Of a DNA stretch of 64,000 bases, positions 1-7,542 are shown piece by piece. The translations under genes and the position numbers were made by a program. This DNA comes from an uncultured Eubacteriales bacterium (lineage in GTDB: Bacteria > Bacillota > Clostridia > Oscillospirales > Oscillospiraceae). Under the pieces are notes generated by a model. The model ran no database searches, was not told where the DNA came from, and saw only the letters and a list, made by a program, of their open reading frames with translations. The DNA lies in contig OMZQ01000004.1 of NCBI GenBank assembly GCA_900315595.1, forward strand, positions 1 through 64,000, given 5' to 3'. Position 1 is the first letter of the stretch. Each line of letters begins with the position of its first letter.

Positions 1-747
1 GAATTCGTCAAAAAGGGCCCCGTGACCTTCGCCGCGCTGCTTTCCCACACGGCGGGCTACAACCTGCACGGCTTCCCCGGCTACCGGGCGGATCACGAAC
101 CGCTTTCGCTCGAAGACGTGCTGAACGGCAAGGGCAACACGCCGAAGCTCAGAAGGATTCGTCCTTATGGCAAGCAGCACATGTACTCCGGCGGCGGCAT
201 CACGCTGGCACAGCTCGCCTTTGAGCGTATCACCGGCACGACCCTCCGCGAGGCCTTCCAAAAGGAGGTCGCCGAGCCGCTGGGCCTGAAGCGCACCGGC
301 TTTTTCCAGCCGCTGGACGAAGAGCTGGTTTCCAACGCCGCGTTCGGCTTCAGGCTGGCGCAGAAGGAGGACCCTGCCCACGGTTATCACTATTATCCAG
401 AGCACGCCGCAGCGGGGCTTTGGACGACGCCCACGGAGCTGGTCAGGATCGGTCTTGAGCTTTCGAAGAGCTATCGCAAAGGCGGCTTCCTCAAAAAGAA
501 GACCGCGCGGCGTATGATGACGCCTGTCATGGATGACTACGGCCTTTGCCTCGACGTTTGGGAGTCGGAAGCGCGCAAAGACAGCGTTGCCGGCCACGGC
601 GGAGAGAACTGGGGCTTTCTGACCAGCTGGGTCTTTTCCCGCAAAAAAGATATCTGCGTTGCCATCATGTACAACAACGTCACGGAAGCCGCCGACGAAG
701 CGATCAATGACATCGCCTGCAAGATTTACAAAAACGCGAAGGATTAA
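1..747 (+). CDS. Serine hydrolase, beta-lactamase family (5' end outside window)
   Basis: The reading frame is open through the left edge, so the true start and the catalytic S-x-x-K motif lie upstream of the window. The visible part resembles the class C beta-lactamase / D-Ala-D-Ala carboxypeptidase fold: an LLSHTAG segment near base 45, a Y-S-G triad (in place of Y-x-N) near base 184, and an HGG motif near base 595 standing for the third active-site element. A GTG at 22 could be mistaken for a start, but the conserved LLSHT block normally lies about 100 residues into the protein. Two related hydrolases follow on the same strand, 15 bases and further on, so they are probably co-transcribed. 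The substrate is unknown; peptidase or esterase activity is as likely as beta-lactamase activity. Confidence 0.85.
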   Translation, partial: EFVKKGPVTFAALLSHTAGYNLHGFPGYRADHEPLSLEDVLNGKGNTPKLRRIRPYGKQHMYSGGGITLAQLAFERITGTTLREAFQKEVAEPLGLKRTGFFQPLDEELVSNAAFGFRLAQKEDPAHGYHYYPEHAAAGLWTTPTELVRIGLELSKSYRKGGFLKKKTARRMMTPVMDDYGLCLDVWESEARKDSVAGHGGENWGFLTSWVFSRKKDICVAIMYNNVTEAADEAINDIACKIYKNAKD

Positions 748-762
748 AGGAGAAATACACGG

Positions 763-2130
763 ATGGATAAGAAAACTATGATGGAAAATCTGATCCGGAA
801 GGCCCATGAGAAGGGTCTCTTCAACGGCACCTGGCTCTACGCCGAGCACGGCGAGATTCTCACCAAGGGCGCCCTGGGCTGGCGCGACACCGAGGACAGG
901 CTCCCCCTGCGGGAGGACAGCGTCTTCGACCTGGCCTCCGTCAGCAAGCAGTTCACCGCCGCGGCGGTCATGCTGCTGGTCCAGGAGGGCCTGCTGGACC
1001 TGGAGGACGAGGTTACGAAGTTCTTCCCCGAACTCCCGTACCCCGGCGTCACGGTCCGCCACCTGCTGACCCACACCGGCGGCGTGGCCGATTATTTTGA
1101 CGACATCAACTGGCTGATCGGGATCTGGGAAAAAGAGGACCGGATCCCCGACAACAACGACGTCCTCCGCTTCCTCTGCGAGAGCGGCGCGGAGGCCTAC
1201 TTCGCCCCCGGCGAGGACTCCTGCTATTCCAACAGCGACTACTGCCTGCTGGCCCTCATCGTGGAGCGGGTCTCCGGCCTGCCCTTCGAGGACTTTATGA
1301 AGCGGCGGGTCTTCGAGCCCGCCGGCATGCGCGATACCGCGGTCTGCCACGTCCGCAGGGACGGCTGGCCCTCCGACAATTTCGCCCGGGCCATGGTGCT
1401 GGAGGACGGGCGGTATCTGCTTCCGGATTTCTCCCAAAACGACAGAGACGTGATCCCGGAGGACGGGACCAGCGGCGAAGGCAACGTGTATTCCAACATC
1501 TTCGACCTGTTCCGCTGGGACCGGGTGCTGCGGGAAGGAAGATTGCTCACTCCGGAGACCCAGCGGCTCATGTACGCCCCCGTGAAGCTCAACAGCGGCG
1601 AGGAATACGTGGACGAGGAGGGAGAGGGCTACGGCTTCGGCTGGGCCATCCCGAAGGAACCGGAGCAGGGGCTCATCGTGGAGCACGGCGGCTGGCACAA
1701 GGGCGCCCACACCCGGTATGAGCGCTTCATCGACAAGGACCTTGTCCTGATTATCCTGCTCTGCCGCGATCCCGAGGATACGCCTGCCTTTGAGGCCTTC
1801 TTTAAGGCGATCCGGGAGATCATGAGAGGCCGGGAGCCCGAGCCCTTCCGCACCCTGGAGGAGCGCATGGTCCGGGACCCCGACAAGTCTGCCTGGGCGA
1901 GCTTCTGCGGCAAATTCGCCCACGAAGAGGACGACTGCTTCTACCCGGACGAGGTCTTCCTCCGGGACGGGGAGCTGTACGTCAAATGGATGCGGGGCCA
2001 CGGCGCGGGCTTCACCTGGCGGCTCTACCCCTTGGGGGGCGACGAGTTCGGCATCAAGAAGTTCGATTTCACCCTTCGCCTCAGCGCCGAAGGCCTGACC
2101 GTCTTCGACGAGCTCTATAAGAAAGCCTAA
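763..2130 (+). CDS. Serine hydrolase, beta-lactamase family
   Basis: This 455-residue protein has the three active-site elements of the class C beta-lactamase / penicillin-binding fold: S59-V-S-K62, Y156-S-N158 and H309-G-G. It has no signal peptide, so it is probably cytoplasmic, as many of these peptidase or esterase relatives are. The start has AAAGGAG eight bases upstream. About 110 residues beyond the HGG motif form an extra C-terminal domain shared with the next gene. It lies 15 bases after the preceding hydrolase. It aligns end to end with the protein at 2193-3566, including the FNG.WLYAEHGEI N-terminus, so the two are tandem paralogues. The substrate cannot be told from sequence. Confidence 0.9.
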   Translation: MDKKTMMENLIRKAHEKGLFNGTWLYAEHGEILTKGALGWRDTEDRLPLREDSVFDLASVSKQFTAAAVMLLVQEGLLDLEDEVTKFFPELPYPGVTVRHLLTHTGGVADYFDDINWLIGIWEKEDRIPDNNDVLRFLCESGAEAYFAPGEDSCYSNSDYCLLALIVERVSGLPFEDFMKRRVFEPAGMRDTAVCHVRRDGWPSDNFARAMVLEDGRYLLPDFSQNDRDVIPEDGTSGEGNVYSNIFDLFRWDRVLREGRLLTPETQRLMYAPVKLNSGEEYVDEEGEGYGFGWAIPKEPEQGLIVEHGGWHKGAHTRYERFIDKDLVLIILLCRDPEDTPAFEAFFKAIREIMRGREPEPFRTLEERMVRDPDKSAWASFCGKFAHEEDDCFYPDEVFLRDGELYVKWMRGHGAGFTWRLYPLGGDEFGIKKFDFTLRLSAEGLTVFDELYKKA

Positions 2131-2142
2131 AACGACGACCTC

Positions 2143-2172
2143 GTAAGGGCCGATGTGGGCATCGGCCCCTAC
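2143..2172 (+). repeat. Intergenic inverted repeat
   Basis: GTAAGGGCCGATG (2143-2155) pairs with CATCGGCCCCTAC (2160-2172) with one mismatch around a TGGG loop. No T-run follows, so it is not a classical terminator. It fills the gap between the two paralogous hydrolase genes and could be a mobile palindromic repeat or an mRNA-stabilising hairpin. Confidence 0.6.
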
Positions 2173-2192
2173 AACCTGAAATGGAGATACAT

Positions 2193-3566
2193 ATGGATAA
2201 ACATAATTTGATGAAAGAATTGGCCTGTGCGCTGAACGAAAAGGACTGCTTCAACGGGGCCTGGCTCTATGCCGAACACGGCGAGATCGTCTCCAAGGGC
2301 GCCCTCGGCTTCCGGGACCCCGAAAACACCCTGCCCATCACGGAGGACACGATCTTCCAGTTGGCTTCCGTCACCAAGCAGTTCACCGCGGCGGCGGTCA
2401 TGCTGGCCCGGCGGGAAGGCCTGCTCGAGCTCGACGACGAGATCACCAAATACTTCCCGGAGATCCCCTATCCCGGCGTGACGGTCCGGCATCTGCTGAG
2501 CCACACCAGCGGCATCCCCGATTATTTTGTTGACGCGGACTGGTTCTTCAGGATCTGGAAGGAAGAAAAGCGGGTCCCCGGCAACGACGAGATCCTGCGC
2601 TTCCTCCGGGAAACCAAGGCGAAGCCCTATTTCGCCCCCGGGGAAGGACTGGAATACTCCAACACCGCTTACAATCTGCTGGCTCTGCTGGTGGAGCGGC
2701 GTTCCGGCGTTCCCTTTGAAAAATTCCTGCAGCAAAATATCTTCGAGCCCGCCGGTATGCGCTCGACCCGCTGCTGCCACATCCGCAGAGACGGCATTCC
2801 CTTTGAGAATTTCGCCCGGGCAACGGTGTTCGAGGACGACAAATACGTGGCCGACGTGGACTCTGAGGAGTACGGCGACGTGGCCGCCTTTGACGGACTG
2901 AACGGCGACGATTACGTGTACACCAACATCTTCGATATGCTCAAATGGGACCGGGCCCTGCGCGAGGGCAAGGTGCTGACGAAGGAAGAGCAGGAAATCA
3001 TGTACACCCCCGCAAAGCTCAACAATGGCGAGGACGCCGTATTCGACGAGGACGACGGGCTGGGCTACGGCTTCGGCTGGGCCGTCGGGCACGACGAGGC
3101 GCTTGGTCTGGTCGTCAGCCACAGCGGCGGAATGCCGGGCGTTGCCACCTGGTTCGAGCGCTTTCTCGACGCGGACAGGGTGCTTGTGATCCTCAGCAAC
3201 CGGGACTACCGGGACGTCAGAGCGTATGAGGGCTACTGGGACGGTATGGAAGCGATCGCAAGGGACAAGGAGCCGGAGCCCATCGTCTGCATCGAGGATA
3301 TCGCGATCCGGGACCCAGACAAGTCCGGGTGGGAGAACTTCTGCGGCAAGTACGAGCACCCCGAAGACGCCGATTTCATCATCGACGAGGTCTTTATGAA
3401 AGATGGCGAGCTCCACGCCAAGGCCATCGACGAGGACGGGGACGAGATGCGCTTCCGCCTCTATCCCCTGGGCGAAAACGAGTTCGGCCGCAAGGGCGGA
3501 ATGTTCAAGCTGACCTTCGGCGACGGCTGCGTGATGTACGACGATTTCACCTGCAAAAAGCTGTAA
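2193..3566 (+). CDS. Serine hydrolase, beta-lactamase family (paralogue)
   Basis: This 457-residue protein is a close paralogue of the one at 763-2130. It carries S59-V-T-K62, a Y-S-N triad near residue 157, and an HSG instead of HGG as the third element near residue 313. An in-frame ATG at 2181 is possible, but the ATG at 2193 has GGAG six bases upstream and lines up with the start of the paralogue (MDK...), so 2193 is preferred. No signal peptide is visible. The same C-terminal extension as in the paralogue follows the catalytic domain. The tandem arrangement suggests duplication followed by specialisation. The substrate is unknown. Confidence 0.9.
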   Translation: MDKHNLMKELACALNEKDCFNGAWLYAEHGEIVSKGALGFRDPENTLPITEDTIFQLASVTKQFTAAAVMLARREGLLELDDEITKYFPEIPYPGVTVRHLLSHTSGIPDYFVDADWFFRIWKEEKRVPGNDEILRFLRETKAKPYFAPGEGLEYSNTAYNLLALLVERRSGVPFEKFLQQNIFEPAGMRSTRCCHIRRDGIPFENFARATVFEDDKYVADVDSEEYGDVAAFDGLNGDDYVYTNIFDMLKWDRALREGKVLTKEEQEIMYTPAKLNNGEDAVFDEDDGLGYGFGWAVGHDEALGLVVSHSGGMPGVATWFERFLDADRVLVILSNRDYRDVRAYEGYWDGMEAIARDKEPEPIVCIEDIAIRDPDKSGWENFCGKYEHPEDADFIIDEVFMKDGELHAKAIDEDGDEMRFRLYPLGENEFGRKGGMFKLTFGDGCVMYDDFTCKKL

Positions 3567-3580
3567 GAATACTGAAACAG

Positions 3581-3606
3581 GGCGGCGGGGAGCGATCCCC
3601 GCCGCC
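3581..3606 (+). terminator. Intercistronic GC hairpin
   Basis: A perfect 10-bp stem, GGCGGCGGGG / CCCCGCCGCC, encloses a six-base loop between the third hydrolase and the acetyltransferase gene. There is no T-run; the next gene's ribosome binding site (AGGAGG) begins eight bases on. It may be an attenuator, a processing site or an mRNA stabiliser rather than a strong terminator. Confidence 0.5.
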
Positions 3607-3626
3607 GGAACAGGAGGAAACGTAAA

Positions 3627-4490
3627 ATGGATTACAAAATGATGAACCTGACAGAAGAAGAAGCCGCATATATCGGCGAGAAGATCAATGAAATCGTGCC
3701 GCACGAGGTAGATGCTGATGAAGAAGAATTCGTCCTCAAGGTCGAGAACGAAAACGGCGAGATCGTCGGCGGATGTATTGCCCAGGCCTACGAATACCGC
3801 TGGTCGAGAATGTTCCTTGACACCCTTTGGGTGGATGAACGCTATCGCCATCACGGAATCGGTTCTATGATCATCCGCGAACTCGAGCGGATCGCAAAGC
3901 AGAAGGGCTGCCGGGTCGTGACGCTGGGCACCGCCAGCTATATGGCAAGACCCTTCTATGAAAAACACGGCTACACGGTTTTTACGACGTTGAAACACGC
4001 AAACGGCTATCTCAGCTATTCCCTGGTCAAATACCTGGACCGGGAAACGCCGGACTACGTGCCGTCAGACAACAGCGGGGCACGCTTCCGGGTTTCGCTC
4101 GGCAGCGAGGACGACGCGGAGGTGATCGAAAACGGGATTCGCGCTTACATGGATGCCTACGAGCCGAAATACGAGAACGTCGGGTTTTATAAGAAGCTTG
4201 CGGACAAGGACGGCAGCTTTGCGGCGGGCGTGATCGCGGAAGTGAACAAGGGCGCTTACGGCTTTGTGGACGCAGTCTTTGTGGAGGAAGCGGTCCGACG
4301 TCAGGGCTTGGGCACGGCGCTCTTGAAGGCGGCCGAGGACTTCACAAGGGAAAACGGTACGCACATCGTCCTGACAAGCGCGGGCGACTGGAACGTCGAT
4401 TTCTTCAAAAAGAACGGCTATTTGCTCAGAGGCGAGCTCAAGGACGTGCCGAAAGGCCACGATTGCTACGAGCTCTACAAGAATATCTGA
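3627..4490 (+). CDS. Tandem-GNAT acetyltransferase
   Basis: The 287-residue protein contains two GNAT N-acetyltransferase folds. The first acetyl-CoA pyrophosphate-binding loop is RHHGIG near residue 75, inside LWVDERYRHHGIGSMIIREL, and the second is RRQGLG near residue 227. Residues 1-140 and 150-287 each have the typical strand-helix order ending in a F-x-x-x-G-Y-type element (FYEKHGY and FFKKNGY). Tandem GNATs often keep one catalytic and one regulatory or substrate-shaping domain. The substrate is unknown. AGGAGG lies upstream of the ATG. It follows the hydrolases on the same strand behind a GC hairpin, so it may be read through from them. Confidence 0.88.
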   Translation: MDYKMMNLTEEEAAYIGEKINEIVPHEVDADEEEFVLKVENENGEIVGGCIAQAYEYRWSRMFLDTLWVDERYRHHGIGSMIIRELERIAKQKGCRVVTLGTASYMARPFYEKHGYTVFTTLKHANGYLSYSLVKYLDRETPDYVPSDNSGARFRVSLGSEDDAEVIENGIRAYMDAYEPKYENVGFYKKLADKDGSFAAGVIAEVNKGAYGFVDAVFVEEAVRRQGLGTALLKAAEDFTRENGTHIVLTSAGDWNVDFFKKNGYLLRGELKDVPKGHDCYELYKNI

Positions 4491-4525
4491 AGCAAAGCAG
4501 CAGTCATTTTATTCACGCTGTTGTT

Positions 4526-4566
4526 GTGGCGTAAAACCACTCGCTAAGCGAGTGGTTTTACGCCAC
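4526..4566. repeat. 41-bp near-perfect palindrome
   Basis: GTGGCGTAAAACCACTCGCT (4526-4545) is matched exactly by AGCGAGTGGTTTTACGCCAC (4547-4566) with a single base between. It begins 36 bases after the acetyltransferase stop and abuts the 128-bp tandem repeat. It lacks a T-run on either side. It could stop transcription as a very stable cruciform or hairpin, or be the tip of a palindromic mobile repeat. Confidence 0.7.
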
Positions 4567-4876
4567 AAGAAAAAGCAGACGCAATAAGCGCCTGCTTTTT
4601 CTGAGCCGTGCGGAGGGATCACAAAACGGGGCCCCCATCGAAGCCCAGCGCAGCGGGTTCGGTGGGGAAAAGGAGGAGACCCGAAGCACAGTCGAAGAAA
4701 AAGCAGACGCAATAAGCGCCTGCTTTTTTTGAGCCGTGCGGAGGGATCTCAAAGCAGGGCCCCCATCGAAGCCCAGCGCAGCGGGTTCGATGGGGAAAAG
4801 GAGGAGACCCGGAGCACAGTCGAAGAAACGGCAAGCGCAACAAGCGTTTGCCGTTTCTGAGCCGTGCGGAGGGATC
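4567..4876. repeat. 128-bp tandem repeat, 2.4 copies, each with a bidirectional terminator-like hairpin
   Basis: Units begin at 4567, 4695 and 4823 with an exact 128-base period; the third is cut off at about 4876 by the tRNA-Leu region. Each unit opens with a 13-bp hairpin with A-run and T-run ends (4570-4600, 4698-4728, 4826-4856). Units 1 and 2 share the stem AAAAAGCAG..., whereas unit 3 has AAACGGCAA... with matching changes on the other arm, so pairing is kept although sequence differs. A GAGCCGTGCGGAGGGATC block follows each hairpin. On the minus strand the hairpins lie just downstream of tRNA-Leu and can end its transcript. Confidence 0.8.
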
Positions 4877-4886
4877 TCCGACGCTG

Positions 4887-4971
4887 TGGTGCGGGCGGCG
4901 GGACTCGAACCCGCACACCGGATGGCAACGGAACCTAAATCCGTCGAGTCTACCAATTCCACCACGCCCGC
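4887..4971 (-). tRNA. tRNA-Leu (anticodon UAG)
   Basis: The minus strand folds as an 85-nt tRNA including an encoded CCA (4887-4889). The acceptor stem GCGGGCG/CGCCCGC is perfect, the D-arm contains GGAATTGGTAGAC, the anticodon loop is ATTTAGG (anticodon TAG), and the T-arm is GCGGGTTCGAGTCCCGC. A variable arm (GTTGCCATC region) fits the long class II arm of tRNA-Leu. Terminator-like hairpins of the 128-bp repeat follow it. Confidence 0.96.
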
Positions 4972-5000
4972 ATATGAACGGCAGACGGAACTGCCGCTAT

Positions 5001-5831
5001 TTATTCTTTTGAACGCCACTCAGTCAGGCCGTTTGCACTTCTCCCCATAACAACACCTGCAGCGGTCGATAAACTGCTAAATACTTTATCCTCTGTAAAA
5101 GTCCAGCTATCATCAACGATTCCATCAGCAATAAGTTGCATTCGCAGAGATTGGATTTGCTTTGGACAAGAGGTTGTAACAGAAGATGCAATTTTAGAAC
5201 CTTTCAAAACGACAAAACCTTCACTGGTCTGGATACCTGTTGCATCTGCCCCTCTGGCAGCTTGTATATATTTGTATTGCTGGGCCCCATCTATTCCTGC
5301 TTCGCTCCCATTTTCTACCACGGATTCAAGGATTTTATGGCCAAGAGCGTTGATGATTAGGCGAATATTGTACAGGAACTCTTCCATTTCGGCTTGCTCA
5401 GCCTCAGTCAAAGATGCATCTGCTGGTACAGTAGAATTCTCAAGGATATAACGATCTGCTTGTTTGGCGAGAAGGTAGCACCGGTGTTCAAGGTACTTAA
5501 TATGCGCCTTGTTCAGCCGATTGTCTTTACTGATGAAGACAATGCACTCGTTCCAGAAATCTTTACCGTTTGGAGAGTCGTGCTGTTTTAAGCGATCAAA
5601 AACATTCTCTGCCTCGCCAATATATGCAATTCCTTTTCCATCAGTATCCCGTTTGCCAAACAAAAAATAGACTCCGCAGGCAGCAAGATCCGGACGGTCA
5701 AAGCATTTTCTTATTTCCATGCGAGGCAATTTATAGGCTTTACCATTCCAATTGGAAAGCTCGCATACCCACCGTTTATTTGGGTCGCCTTCAATCAAGA
5801 ACAAACTGATTGTCTTACCAAAATTTCTCAC
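5001..5831 (-). CDS. GIY-YIG domain protein with C-terminal DUF4357
   Basis: The protein of about 276 residues has a GIY-YIG-type nuclease fold near residues 50-130 (GVYFLFGKRD...AYIGEAENVFDRLKQH) and a C-terminal DUF4357 domain (FVVLKGSKIASS... to the end, with the ANGLTEWR motif). Such proteins are widespread accessory genes of unproven function, sometimes thought to be nucleases. The GTG at 5831-5829 is chosen because AGGTGA lies five bases upstream; a GTG three codons earlier lacks a good site. It lies 29 bases upstream of tRNA-Leu on the same strand and is clearly less GC-rich than its neighbours, which suggests horizontal transfer into the tRNA region. Confidence 0.85.
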   Translation of the reverse strand: MRNFGKTISLFLIEGDPNKRWVCELSNWNGKAYKLPRMEIRKCFDRPDLAACGVYFLFGKRDTDGKGIAYIGEAENVFDRLKQHDSPNGKDFWNECIVFISKDNRLNKAHIKYLEHRCYLLAKQADRYILENSTVPADASLTEAEQAEMEEFLYNIRLIINALGHKILESVVENGSEAGIDGAQQYKYIQAARGADATGIQTSEGFVVLKGSKIASSVTTSCPKQIQSLRMQLIADGIVDDSWTFTEDKVFSSLSTAAGVVMGRSANGLTEWRSKE

Positions 5832-6082
5832 AGCAATCACCTAACAATCAATATGTCAGAATAAGGAGATGCAGGAACCATTCCAGAGATGACGGCGCAG
5901 AAATCCGGCGTGTCTGCCAAATTCGCTGCAGTCGCGGCTCTGCCGTGGGCTTATCCTATCACAGAACGGCTGATTTGTCAATCGGACTTGTTCCGGCGAT
6001 TTTGCGTGTGTAAGCATTTCGTTATAAGTTTGCTATGATTGGGTGTGGAAATGGTTTGATCGGAACGCCCTATTGACAGCCG

Positions 6083-6091
6083 TGATATAAT
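6083..6091 (+). promoter_or_regulatory. Extended -10 promoter element
   Basis: TGATATAAT is an extended -10 hexamer lying 44 bases upstream of the small gene at 6135. A TTGACA at 6073 is only seven bases away and cannot be its -35 partner, so the extended TG motif probably supports this promoter. The start site is inferred only. Confidence 0.4.
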
Positions 6092-6134
6092 AAAGCCCAA
6101 AAGCAATCGCCCATGAGTGCAGAAAGGAGACCCT

Positions 6135-6332
6135 ATGGAAAAATTCATTCCCTACGAGAAGCTCTCGAAAAAGAAGCAGCGGGAGCTGAACGCCGCCCGC
6201 CGCACCACCTGGGCCCTGAACCCGGTGACCCGTAAACCCGCAAACCCCAAAGCCTATAACCGCAAAACGGCACGGAACTGGAAGAACGATTCCAATTCCG
6301 TGCCGTTTATTTCTGTTTTTGCGCCGCTGTAA
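6135..6332 (+). CDS. Small basic protein, function unknown
   Basis: A 65-residue basic protein, rich in Lys and Arg in residues 8-50 (KLSKKKQRELNAARR). The ATG at 6135 has AAAGGAG nine bases upstream; an earlier in-frame TTG or ATG has no such site. I recall similar small ORFs in gut Clostridia, but with no known role. Its last 22 codons coincide with a strong terminator hairpin at 6267-6320, so the C-terminal residues are encoded by the terminator itself; the functional part is probably residues 1-43. A nucleic-acid-binding role is possible from its charge but not shown. Confidence 0.6.
   Translation: MEKFIPYEKLSKKKQRELNAARRTTWALNPVTRKPANPKAYNRKTARNWKNDSNSVPFISVFAPL
6267..6320 (+). terminator. 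Intrinsic terminator inside the 3' end of the 65-residue gene
   Basis: ACGGCACGGAACTGGAA (6267-6283) pairs with TTCCAATTCCGTGCCGT (6290-6306) with one mismatch around a six-base loop, followed by TTATTTCTGTTTTT. The stop codon of the gene at 6135 lies downstream, at 6330-6332. Confidence 0.8.
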
Positions 6333-6512
6333 ACAAAGGGAACGGATCAACTCCGAATGTGGCGGCGCAGATTCTGCGATCGGATACTGTAGCGGCGCAC
6401 TGCTATGCATAAGTTCCGGCAGCCAAATCTGCGGCGCAGAAGCTTGCAGATTTGGGCCGTCACTTAATCGCGCGCCACCGACTCCCACCAAGGCAGAGAA
6501 GGAGGATGACCA

Positions 6513-6803
6513 ATGAGCATGTTGGAGGAAATCTGGCTCAGTGGCCTGGACGACCAGGACAGGCTCGTGAAAAAGGGCTCCGCCATGGAGCGGAAGCTCT
6601 GCCTGTACGCCAAGAACAGCGACAGAATGAAGGCCATGCTGTCCGAGCAGCAGACAGAGCAGTATGAGAAAACCATAGACGTCTTCAACGAGGTCCTGAC
6701 CCAGTCCGAAATAGAAGCCTTCGAGCTTGGCTTCACTCTCGCCGCCCGCCTCATGATCGACGTCCTGCAAAGCGCAGAGCTGCCGGAGATCGACGAACTC
6801 TAA
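6513..6803 (+). CDS. DUF6809-like small protein
   Basis: A 96-residue protein with the pattern of DUF6809 accessory proteins: an N-terminal LEEIW segment, a middle helix ending in LSEQQTEQYEKTIDV, and a C-terminal EAFELGFTLAARLMIDVL helix. The ATG has GGAGGATGACC in front. No enzymatic motif is visible and the family has no established function; members are common in Clostridia genomes and mobile regions. It stands alone between two terminators. Confidence 0.7.
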   Translation: MSMLEEIWLSGLDDQDRLVKKGSAMERKLCLYAKNSDRMKAMLSEQQTEQYEKTIDVFNEVLTQSEIEAFELGFTLAARLMIDVLQSAELPEIDEL

Positions 6804-6843
6804 GCGGTCAGAATCTGCACCGCAGATCAATGAAAAAGCAATC

Positions 6844-6883
6844 CACCCGGGCTCTGTACGCAGCGCCCGGGTGCGTTTCTTCT
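6844..6883 (+). terminator. Intrinsic terminator
   Basis: CACCCGGGC (6844-6852) and GCCCGGGTG (6865-6873) form a perfect 9-bp stem followed by CGTTTCTTCT. It ends the transcript of the DUF6809-like gene. Confidence 0.75.
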
Positions 6884-7059
6884 GCATGATTGACGTGGAT
6901 GTCGATGCAAGCACTTGGCCGATGAAGGCTTGCACTCCAATCCAGATTGTGGTATAGTTATCCTTGGATGATTATAATCTGATAATTGTCGTGAAAAGAA
7001 CGTGATGTTTTTCCAACGTTGCGATCTACAACACCCCTATATTAGAAGGAGCAATCCCA

Positions 7060-7205
7060 TGAAACACAGTCCTCGCTGCTTATACAGTAACAGAGTTTCC
7101 AATTTTGTTGCCGAGGATGAAGACGCTATCTTTGGTGCGCTTTCCCGGGAGTATCACGGGGAAACTCTTACCGCAACAAGAGAAGCATGCAGATTCTCTT
7201 TATGA
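7060..7205 (+). pseudogene. N-terminal remnant of an unidentified gene
   Basis: A good start (AGAAGGAG seven bases before the ATG at 7060) begins an AT-richer reading frame of 48 codons (MKHSPRCLYSNRVSNFV..., then EDEDAIFGALS...) that breaks off near 7190. It looks like the first 40 or so residues of a larger protein. I cannot name the family with confidence. The downstream sequence continues in another frame as part of a metallophosphoesterase, so this is one half of a deletion scar. Confidence 0.5.
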
Positions 7206-7542
7206 GCGCATCCCATATACGGCAGGAAGCTTCAATATTGTTGTATTGCATGGACAAATCGCATCTGTCAGCGGGGTTGATCAGGTAAATCTAAAGCGCC
7301 TTCAGGGAGAGAATATCGATTATCTCGCACTTGGCCACATACATTCACATTCCGCGGAAAAATTGGACTCTGCTGGATATTATTGTTACCCAGGCTGTTT
7401 GGAAGGACGCGGCTTTGATGAGTGTGGCGAAAAGGGCTTTATTTTACTCGATATTACAAATGGAAGGCTGACTGCTTTGGCCCGGCAGAAATCGCTGCGA
7501 ATCGAACTGGCAAATGCCAAAGAAAGAGGCGGAAGGAAAGAC
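7194..7542 (+). pseudogene. C-terminal remnant of a calcineurin-like metallophosphoesterase
   Basis: From about 7194 the frame encodes FNIVVLHGQI..., DYLALGHIHSH and YCYPGCLEGRGFDE, which match the last metal-binding motifs (GxH and GHxH) and following strand of SbcD-like or YkuE-like metallophosphoesterases. The N-terminal D-x-H and GNH motifs are missing, so it cannot be active. No start site precedes it. It runs in frame, without a stop, into the alpha/beta hydrolase gene, making an artificially long reading frame. A deletion that joined two unrelated genes explains the arrangement. Confidence 0.65.

Noticed and set aside
2169..3998. A 609-codon open frame on the minus strand
   Set aside because: It is antisense to the third serine hydrolase and part of the acetyltransferase, both with clear motifs; such open antisense frames are common in GC-rich coding DNA.
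4558..5019. Open frame crossing the 128-bp repeats and tRNA-Leu
   Set aside because: It translates a tRNA gene and noncoding repeats; repeat units give repeated peptide sequence with no start signal.
6073..6091. TTGACA followed by TATAAT as a full promoter
   Set aside because: The spacing is only seven bases; the extended -10 alone is kept.
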